From positions 1-64,000 of the forward strand of contig CAZEDM010000003.1 of NCBI GenBank assembly GCA_964511075.1: DNA of 64,000 nucleotides, read 5' to 3'. Shown piece after piece: positions 58,524 through 64,000 of this stretch; position 1 is the first letter of the stretch, and every line of letters begins with the position of its first letter. Below the pieces are notes generated by a model. That model had not been told where the DNA came from. It searched no databases and saw nothing but the letters and a program-made list of their open reading frames with translations. Made by a program: the position numbers and the translations under genes. The DNA is from CAZEDM01 sp964511075. GTDB taxonomy: Bacteria > Zixibacteria > MSB-5A5 > RBG-16-43-9.

Positions 58524-60353
58524 ATGAACTTATTTCTCGACAGATTAAAAAAATGCGTGCTCCTGTGTGACGGGGCGATGGGGACGCTGCTCTATACGCG
58601 CGGAGTATCCTATTACAAGTGCTTCGACGAGCTGAACCTTTCCCATCCTCAGGTGGTGCAGAGGGTGCATCAGGATTACATCAAAGCCGGTGCGGAGATG
58701 ATCGAGACCAATACCTTCGGAGCGAATCGCTTTAAATTAGCCACGCATGGGTTCGAGGAGAATACCAGAAAGATAAATCTAAAAGGCGCGAAAATAGCAC
58801 GCGAGGCAAGGGAGATAGAGGGAAAAGATATCTTCGTGGCTGGCTCGATGGGACCGACAGGGCAGAGGATTCATCCTTTCGGAGATATAACCCTGAAGCA
58901 GGTTCAAGAAGCTTATCTGGAACAGGCAGAAGGGCTTTTGGAAGGGGGAGTGGACTTATTCATAGTCGAAACCATCTCCGATCTGAGGGAGATGAAAGAG
59001 GCAGTCTCTGCCATCAGAAGCATCTGCCAGCTTCCCATAATCGCCTCGATGACCTTTGGCGAGGATGGAAAAACCCTGATGGGAAATCCTCCTGAGGAGG
59101 TAGCCGAGGTTCTGGAGAGATTGGAGGTCGAGATAATCGGGGCGAACTGCAGCGTGGGCCCTTTGAAGCTGTATGAAGTAGTCCAGATAATGAAAAGCAA
59201 AACCGGCAGGTACATCTCTGCAATGCCCAATGCAGGTTTTCCTCATTTCGTGGAGGGCAGGTTCATCTATCTTTCTTCACCCGAATATATGGCAGAATAT
59301 GCCGAGAGGTTCATCCGCCTGGGTGTGAACATAGTGGGCGGGTGCTGCGGCACGACTCCCGAGCATATAAGGATGATGTCGCAGGTGATAAAGAAGTTCA
59401 GCCCGGAAACTATAGCCGAATCCGAGCCGGTGATCAGGCTGGAAGAGGAGATAGAAGAAAGAAAAGTAGAGAAGCCGCAGATCGAGCTTTCGCCCTTTGC
59501 ACAAAATATCGGCAAAAAGTTTCTGGTCTCGGTGGAATTAGACCCGCCAAAAGGGACCAACCCGGAGAAGATAATCAAGGTCGCCCAGAAGCTCAAAGCA
59601 AACGGGGTAGACGCAGTCAATATCGCTGACAGCCCTATGGCGAAGGTGAGGATGAGCTGTCTTTCCTTAGCCTATCTGCTGAAGGAGAAAACCGGCACAG
59701 ACATCGTTCTGCATCTGACCTGCAGGGACAGGAATCTGATGGGCCTGCAGTCCGACCTTTTGGGTGCGCATGCCCTGGGGGTGAGAAACATCTTAGCCAT
59801 AACCGGGGACCCTCCCAGCCTGGGTGATTACCCCCATATGACCGCGGTATATGATGTCGATTCCATCGGACTGGTAAAGATCATCCAGAAGCTGAACTCC
59901 GGGACAGACTGGGCAGGAAACTCTATCGGCTCTCCAACCTCATTTTCCGTAGGCGTGGGGGTTGACCCGAATGCCGGCGACTGGGACAGGGAGCTGGACC
60001 GGCTCAGGGAAAAAGAAAAAGCCGGTGCGGATTATATCTTCACCCAGCCGCTTTATGATATCGATACCCTGGAGAGATTTTTAAGAAGAATAGAGGGGAT
60101 AAAATTACCGATTTTTCTGGGAATGCTTCCTTTGCAAAGCTCCAGGCACACGGAATTTCTGCATAACGAGGTTCCCGGAATCGTGATTCCGGACAGAATA
60201 AGGGAGAGAATGAGAAAAGCAGGGGAGAGGGGCGCAAAGGAAGGGGTGCAGATCTGCAGGGAGCTTTTAAAGCAGGCGAAATCACTGGTCTGCGGGGTTT
60301 ATCTGATTCCCTCATTTGGGAGGTTTGAGCAGGTTTTGGAGGTGCTGGAATAA
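58524..60353 (+). CDS. Bifunctional homocysteine S-methyltransferase/methylenetetrahydrofolate reductase
   Basis: The 609-residue fusion is like YitJ of Bacillus. The N-terminal half (about residues 1-285) is a zinc-dependent homocysteine methyltransferase: 'CDGAMGTLL', 'NTFGAN', 'GANCSVGP' and the zinc motif 'GGCCGTTPEHI'. The C-terminal half (from about residue 325) is methylenetetrahydrofolate reductase: 'VSVELDPPKG', 'LTCRDRNLMGLQSDLLGAHALGVRNILAITGDPP', 'FSVGVGVDPNA', 'QPLYDID'. It can supply methyl-folate and use it on homocysteine, matching the adjacent MetE-like genes in methionine and C1 metabolism. Confidence 0.95.
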   Translation: MNLFLDRLKKCVLLCDGAMGTLLYTRGVSYYKCFDELNLSHPQVVQRVHQDYIKAGAEMIETNTFGANRFKLATHGFEENTRKINLKGAKIAREAREIEGKDIFVAGSMGPTGQRIHPFGDITLKQVQEAYLEQAEGLLEGGVDLFIVETISDLREMKEAVSAIRSICQLPIIASMTFGEDGKTLMGNPPEEVAEVLERLEVEIIGANCSVGPLKLYEVVQIMKSKTGRYISAMPNAGFPHFVEGRFIYLSSPEYMAEYAERFIRLGVNIVGGCCGTTPEHIRMMSQVIKKFSPETIAESEPVIRLEEEIEERKVEKPQIELSPFAQNIGKKFLVSVELDPPKGTNPEKIIKVAQKLKANGVDAVNIADSPMAKVRMSCLSLAYLLKEKTGTDIVLHLTCRDRNLMGLQSDLLGAHALGVRNILAITGDPPSLGDYPHMTAVYDVDSIGLVKIIQKLNSGTDWAGNSIGSPTSFSVGVGVDPNAGDWDRELDRLREKEKAGADYIFTQPLYDIDTLERFLRRIEGIKLPIFLGMLPLQSSRHTEFLHNEVPGIVIPDRIRERMRKAGERGAKEGVQICRELLKQAKSLVCGVYLIPSFGRFEQVLEVLE

Positions 60354-60598
60354 AAATGTAGGGGAAGGCTTTAGCCTTCCATTTTTTGTTTGTGGAAACC
60401 TAAAGGTTTCCGCTACATTTCGTAAATTGTTTATGCGGGAATTGGAATTCCCGCATAAAATTGGTTCGGGAAATCCAATTCCCGAACCAACGAAAAAAAG
60501 AGACGCATGCTATGCGTCTCTACGTTTTTTTAACCTCACTCCCGCCTGTGAAGGGATTTTCAACCTAGCCCTCTCCTTAAGAAGGAGAGGGGAGAAGA
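60354..60598. repeat. Hairpin mosaic right of the methionine cluster (copy A)
   Basis: Starts with a 71-base block (60354-60424: GGAAGGCTTTAGCCTTCC, then GGAAACCTAAAGGTTTCC, then CTACATTTCGTA) that recurs at 60994-61063. It continues with TGCGGGAATTGGAATTCCCGCA, GGTTCGGGAAATCC..CCCGAACC, GAGACGCATGCTATGCGTCTC and CCTCTCCTTAAGAAGGAGAGG. No gene is seen. Confidence 0.85.
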
Positions 60599-60605
60599 TT
60601 AGATA

Positions 60606-60899
60606 CTATCCCGCTTTTTTATTACAGGGTGGATGATACTTTTCGATGAGCTGTTTTTCTCTTGCTTTGGAGTCCGAGCAGACCTCGCGGTAATAGCCGC
60701 GCGGCTCGCGCTTCCAGATACGTTTATCGATCGGCTCCCGCTGGTTGAAATGGCTGGTAAGCCGTTCTCTGATTTTTCCCCTGCCGGCGAATATGGGCCT
60801 ATGGATTCTGTCCATAATCATATAAATGCCTTCCCCGGTCGGGGCCTTGCTAAGAGTATCTATTTTAAACCAGTAGCCCTTGCCTGTGATTCCCTGCAT
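60606..60899 (-). CDS. Small GIY-YIG-like domain protein
   Basis: The 97-residue protein contains 'PTGEGIYMIMDRIHRPIFAGRGK.IRERLTSHFN', which resembles the GIY...YIG...R core (GIY kept, YIG replaced by FAG), and 'REKQLIEKYHPPCN', the usual Glu-containing end of short GIY-YIG domains. It could be a degenerate nuclease or a DNA-binding remnant. The start is an ATG with a GAGGAGG site nine bases before. It lies between two matching hairpin mosaics. Confidence 0.65.
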   Translation of the reverse strand: MQGITGKGYWFKIDTLSKAPTGEGIYMIMDRIHRPIFAGRGKIRERLTSHFNQREPIDKRIWKREPRGYYREVCSDSKAREKQLIEKYHPPCNKKAG

Positions 60900-60993
60900 A
60901 CCCACACACCTCCTCTCGTTTGGTGATCGTTCCGAACCTGTCCCTCTGTTGTAATATATAATAAGGAAGGGAAAAAAGCAAGGATTAAAGCGT

Positions 60994-61170
60994 AAATGTA
61001 GGGGAAGGCTTTACTTTCCATTTTTTGTTTATGGAGACCTAAAGGTTTCCGCTACATTTCGTAGGGACAGAACATTGTTCTGTCCGAAAAAGAAACAGAG
61101 ACGCATGCCATGCGTCTCTATATATTTTAACCTCACCCTTGCCCTCTCCTTAAAAAGGAAAGGGCAAGAA
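60994..61170. repeat. Hairpin mosaic left of the zinc-ribbon gene (copy B)
   Basis: Begins with the second copy (60994-61063) of the block at 60354-60424, then GGACAGAACATTGTTCTGTCC, GAGACGCATGCCATGCGTCTC and a CCTCTCCTT hairpin, in the same order and orientation as copy A but without its two central hairpins. Bases 60900-60993 hold only the start region of the GIY-YIG-like gene. Confidence 0.85.
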
Positions 61171-61171
61171 T

Positions 61172-61921
61172 TTAAAATCCTATTTTTTTTGCTAGCTTTT
61201 TTGATTGTATTTCGTCTAATGTCTTGGTAGAGAAATTTTGAGTATCCTTATGATAAGTATGCTCGAAGTATTTCCGATCTGAAAGCACTCCCTCAAATAC
61301 AGGTGACTTATATTTAACATTTATTTTAGAGTAAAAATCCCACTTTAAAGGAGAAACCATTTTGATGAAATTTTCAAAATTCTTCCGATAACCAGCAGCC
61401 ATCCTATTAAGTTCATACATAAAGGTCAAAGTATCTTGTACTGATAATGGTATTTTATATGTGAATAATATGACGACACTCTCCGCATCTAACGATCCAG
61501 TATTGCCTATATCAGTATATATATTCAAACCAGAATCAGAAACAGTTATTATAGGAGTCCGTATTTGTATTTTCGGACTTGATTGTTCCTCTGAAATTTT
61601 AACACGTTTAGCATCTAATTCTTTCTGTTCTATCCTTATAGCTAAGTCTTGAATATCCAGGGAAAGGCTACTATCAGCTTTGATAGTTAATCTTTGAAGC
61701 GCATTAATACTCTCTTGCCCTTGTTTAATGGTATATTTCATTATGTTAGTTTGACAAATCATAAATCCAAGTACGAGAATGGTAAGTAGGGGGGTAGCAC
61801 TTATAAGTCCGGAGTAAATCCTTCGGGATCTTGAGATCCATGCACCGCAATGATGACACTTTTTTGCATCATCTGCTATATCTCGTTTGCAGTGAGGGCA
61901 TTGTTTATATTTTATAGCCAT
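61172..61921 (-). CDS. Zinc-ribbon membrane protein of unknown function
   Basis: The 249-residue protein begins with a double-CxxC zinc ribbon (CPHCKRDIADDAKKCHHCGAW, residues 8-28; two pairs of Cys), then one membrane segment (about residues 38-58), a short coiled region, and a beta-rich external part ('IQIRTPIITVSDSGLNIYTDIGNTGSLDAESVVI') that looks like an immunoglobulin-like fold. The gene is AT-rich. Such ribbon-plus-TM proteins are widespread and of unknown role. Confidence 0.7.
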   Translation of the reverse strand: MAIKYKQCPHCKRDIADDAKKCHHCGAWISRSRRIYSGLISATPLLTILVLGFMICQTNIMKYTIKQGQESINALQRLTIKADSSLSLDIQDLAIRIEQKELDAKRVKISEEQSSPKIQIRTPIITVSDSGLNIYTDIGNTGSLDAESVVILFTYKIPLSVQDTLTFMYELNRMAAGYRKNFENFIKMVSPLKWDFYSKINVKYKSPVFEGVLSDRKYFEHTYHKDTQNFSTKTLDEIQSKKLAKKIGF

Positions 61922-62141
61922 TTGATACCCTGATTTAATAAATTCTTTTAGATCTATTCCTTCATATAAGTTATATAAATGTTAGAAACAAGTCAATTTG
62001 AAATTCCAATCGCTAAAATGCTAAATACCGTCCTATAATAAGCATTATGTAAACTAAAACGTGTAGAAAAATATACAGAAATAATTAAGCCCGAATCTGA
62101 ATCTAAAATTCGGGCTATTGCCCTCCTCCCTACTGGTTTCC

Positions 62142-62191
62142 GGAGTGTAAACCTTCAGGTTTACCAGCATAAAGCTAAAGCTTTATACTCC
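62142..62191. repeat. Compound double-hairpin element bounded by GGAGT/ACTCC
   Basis: Second copy of the element at 137-187: GGAGTG, AAACCTTCAGGTTT, AAAGCTAAAGCTTT, ACTCC. It ends three bases from the leuS stop codon. The rest of the 61922-62193 spacer is AT-rich, with one AGCCCGAAT..ATTCGGGCT hairpin (62087-62116) that may end leuS transcripts. Confidence 0.65.
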
Positions 62192-62193
62192 AC

Positions 62194-64000
62194 TTACTTC
62201 ACTACGATATTCAAAATCTTATTCGGGACGTAGATTATCTTGACGATTTTCTTATCTTTCGTATGAGACTGCACCCTGGGGTCGCTTAAAGCGATACTTT
62301 CAGCCTGTTTCTGCTCCGTATTCAAGGGCACGTTAAAGGTCGCTCTCAGCTTGCCGTTTATCTGGACTGCTATGATGACTTCTTCTTCAATTACGGCTTC
62401 CTTATTATATACAGGCCATTCTGACTTGAATATGCTTTCCTTATGGCCCAATTTCTCCCAAACCTCTTCAGCCAGATGCGGCACAAACGGCGCTAAAATC
62501 TGGGCAAATTTCTCGATACAATACGGGAAAACCTCTGATTTGCCCGGATCCACGGTATTTAACTGGTTTACCAGCTCCATCATAGAGGCAATGGCTGTAT
62601 TAAGCTGTAAAGTTATAATATCCTGCTCGACTCTTTTAATCGTCTGGTGCAGCTTTTTATAAGTCTTTGCATCACTTTCTGTTAATGTATTTGCCTTAAA
62701 GTTTTTCTTTATAGATTCTTCGCCCTGCGGGCTCAGAATGACAGACAAATCTCTGCCTGTGCAAAGCTCTGCAAACTGGTATATCCGGTTCAAAAACCTC
62801 CTGGCGCCGGTTATGCCTTCACCGGTCCACAGGACCTCTTTGTCGGATGGTGCGGCAAAATAGACTGCTATCCTGGAGATATCCACTCCGTTCTGCTCCA
62901 TTAAATCCAGAGGGGAAATAGCATTTCCCTTGGATTTGGACATTATCTCTCCCTTTTCGTCCAGGACCATACCGTGATTGAAAAGCTCCAGAGCCGGCTC
63001 ATCCACGCTCAGCCAGCCGATATCGTGTAGTACCTTGGTGAAGAACCTGAAATAAAGCAGGTGTCCGGTGGCATGCTCGATCCCGCCTATATATTTGTCC
63101 ACCGGCATCCATTTCTTTGCTTTTTCCTTGGAAAAAGGCTCCTTATCGTTATGCGCATCCGTGTACCTGAAAAGATACCAGGAAGAGCAGACGAAAGTAT
63201 CCATAGTATCCGGGTCTCTTTCTGCTTTGCCGCCGCACTTGGGGCAGGTAGTCTCAATATATTCCTTTACATCAGACAGGGGTGAGCGTCCTTTGGGCAG
63301 GTAGTCGATGTTACCCTTGGGAAGCAATACTGGCAGGTCAGACTCTGGTACGGGAACTATTCCACACTTTTCGCAATGGATCATCGGAATCGGCGCGCCC
63401 CAGTATCTCTGGCGGGAGATAAGCCAGTCCCTGAGCTTGTAGTTTATCTTTCTTTTGCCCAGGCCCTTTTCCTCGACATAGTCGTTTATCTTCTCGATTC
63501 CTTCTGTTGACCAGAGACCGTTGAAGATATCAGAGTTGACCATAGTCCCGGGGTCTTCGTAAGCCTGCTCCATCGTCTCAGGCGTCAGGGTTTTGTCTTC
63601 AGGTTGAATGACAACTTTAATCGGAATATCATATTTCTTAGCAAATTCGAAATCCCTCTGGTCGTGCCCGGGAACTGCCATTACCACGCCTGTGCCGTAG
63701 GTTGCAACCACGTATTCTGCTACCCACAGCTGGACTTTCTCTCCGGAAAAAGGATTTATGGCATATCTGCCTGTAAAAACCCCGTCCTTCTCCCCTGACA
63801 GGGATGACCTTTCGATATCCGTCTTCTGCAGAGCCTTGTTTACATACTCATCCACTGCCTTTTTATATTTCGAATCTATTTTCAGATTTCTCAAAATCTC
63901 GCTTTCCGGGGCAATTGCCATAAAGGTGACCCCGTAGATGGTATCCGGACGCGTGGTAAATACCGAGAGCCTCTCCCCTGTTTTCTCGATTTTGAAATCT
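62194..64000 (-). CDS. leuS: Leucyl-tRNA synthetase, 3' part (runs off the window)
   Basis: LeuRS charges tRNA-Leu. The visible ~600 residues begin in the editing domain ('TTRPDTIYGVTF' with the conserved TTRPDT), then 'GHDQRDFEFA', the zinc domain ('HCEKCG....CPKCGG'), 'DTFVCSSWYLFRY' and the KMSKS loop as 'IMSKSKGNAISP'. The anticodon-binding helical domain and the C-terminal domain ending VVK follow. The reading frame is open to the window edge, so the ATG inside it (63921) is not the start; the HIGH motif lies outside. It reads on the minus strand, away from the rest of the block. Confidence 0.97.
   Translation of the reverse strand, partial: DFKIEKTGERLSVFTTRPDTIYGVTFMAIAPESEILRNLKIDSKYKKAVDEYVNKALQKTDIERSSLSGEKDGVFTGRYAINPFSGEKVQLWVAEYVVATYGTGVVMAVPGHDQRDFEFAKKYDIPIKVVIQPEDKTLTPETMEQAYEDPGTMVNSDIFNGLWSTEGIEKINDYVEEKGLGKRKINYKLRDWLISRQRYWGAPIPMIHCEKCGIVPVPESDLPVLLPKGNIDYLPKGRSPLSDVKEYIETTCPKCGGKAERDPDTMDTFVCSSWYLFRYTDAHNDKEPFSKEKAKKWMPVDKYIGGIEHATGHLLYFRFFTKVLHDIGWLSVDEPALELFNHGMVLDEKGEIMSKSKGNAISPLDLMEQNGVDISRIAVYFAAPSDKEVLWTGEGITGARRFLNRIYQFAELCTGRDLSVILSPQGEESIKKNFKANTLTESDAKTYKKLHQTIKRVEQDIITLQLNTAIASMMELVNQLNTVDPGKSEVFPYCIEKFAQILAPFVPHLAEEVWEKLGHKESIFKSEWPVYNKEAVIEEEVIIAVQINGKLRATFNVPLNTEQKQAESIALSDPRVQSHTKDKKIVKIIYVPNKILNIVVK

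Noticed and set aside
63604..63921. A start codon for leuS inside the window at 63921
   Set aside because: The frame stays open to the window edge and upstream codons encode the conserved TTRPDT editing motif, so the gene starts outside.

Overview
The window is a piece of a diderm (Gram-negative-type) bacterial chromosome, probably from an uncultured lineage of the FCB type. The evidence for that placement is an exported protease with a C-terminal FlgD/T9SS-like sorting domain, an OmpP1/FadL-like outer-membrane protein and an MlaE/MlaF lipid transporter. Zixibacteria or a neighbouring candidate phylum is my guess; the sequence alone does not settle it. Core genes have moderate GC and use many TTG and GTG starts. 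Accessory genes are clearly AT-richer.

Layout. 1-9.1 kb: DUF6504 protein, plsY-gpsA, a MerR regulator, tRNA-Pro(GGG), an AT-rich SIR2-like gene beside the tRNA, a methyltransferase, a membrane protein between 107-bp direct repeats, DUF3788, a glycosyltransferase, surE and an exported protein of unknown role. 9.4-14.1 kb: a complete selenocysteine locus, selC-selD-selA-selB, in which selD is itself read through an in-frame UGA. 14.1-19.0 kb (minus strand): short QueG-like Fe-S protein, exported metalloprotease, slipin and NfeD. 19.2-26.5 kb: two tandem glutamine synthetases, two AT-rich unknown genes, a flavodiiron protein, then a REP pair/RAYT transposase/REP pair/HEPN-like gene/REP pair array.

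26.5-43.4 kb is housekeeping on the plus strand: purN-purC-purH, smg-like DUF494, coaBC, uracil-DNA glycosylase, dnaB, mlaE, mlaF, radA, flavin reductase, tgt, yajC, def, fmt, DUF116 and RNase E/G. 43.4-52.5 kb: tRNA-Leu, two tandem exported M3 oligopeptidases with the same 80-nt leader, an RRM RNA-binding protein, TIGR04076, tRNA-Pro(CGG), TIGR00725, acylphosphatase, apt, tRNA-Arg(CCT) and the FadL-like porin. 52.7-60.4 kb: TPR protein, GH57 hydrolase, a small membrane protein and a methionine/C1 cluster (two MetE catalytic-domain paralogues and a fused homocysteine methyltransferase/MTHFR) interrupted by a four-helix-bundle gene. 60.6-64 kb (minus strand): a small GIY-YIG-like gene, a zinc-ribbon membrane protein and the 3' part of leuS.

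The spacers are crowded with repeats of several kinds: REP hairpins with core GGTCAGGGGACC and a GCAC foot, degenerate period-7 tracts (GTAGCAG, GTAGGTG and similar words), and mosaics of short hairpins. Several accessory genes (membrane protein at 5.6 kb, HEPN-like gene at 25.6 kb, four-helix gene at 58.1 kb, GIY-YIG gene at 60.6 kb) are bracketed by matching repeats, as if they entered as small cassettes. The strongest unusual signals are the Sec-containing SelD with its full decoding locus and the RAYT/REP array carrying a HEPN-like gene.
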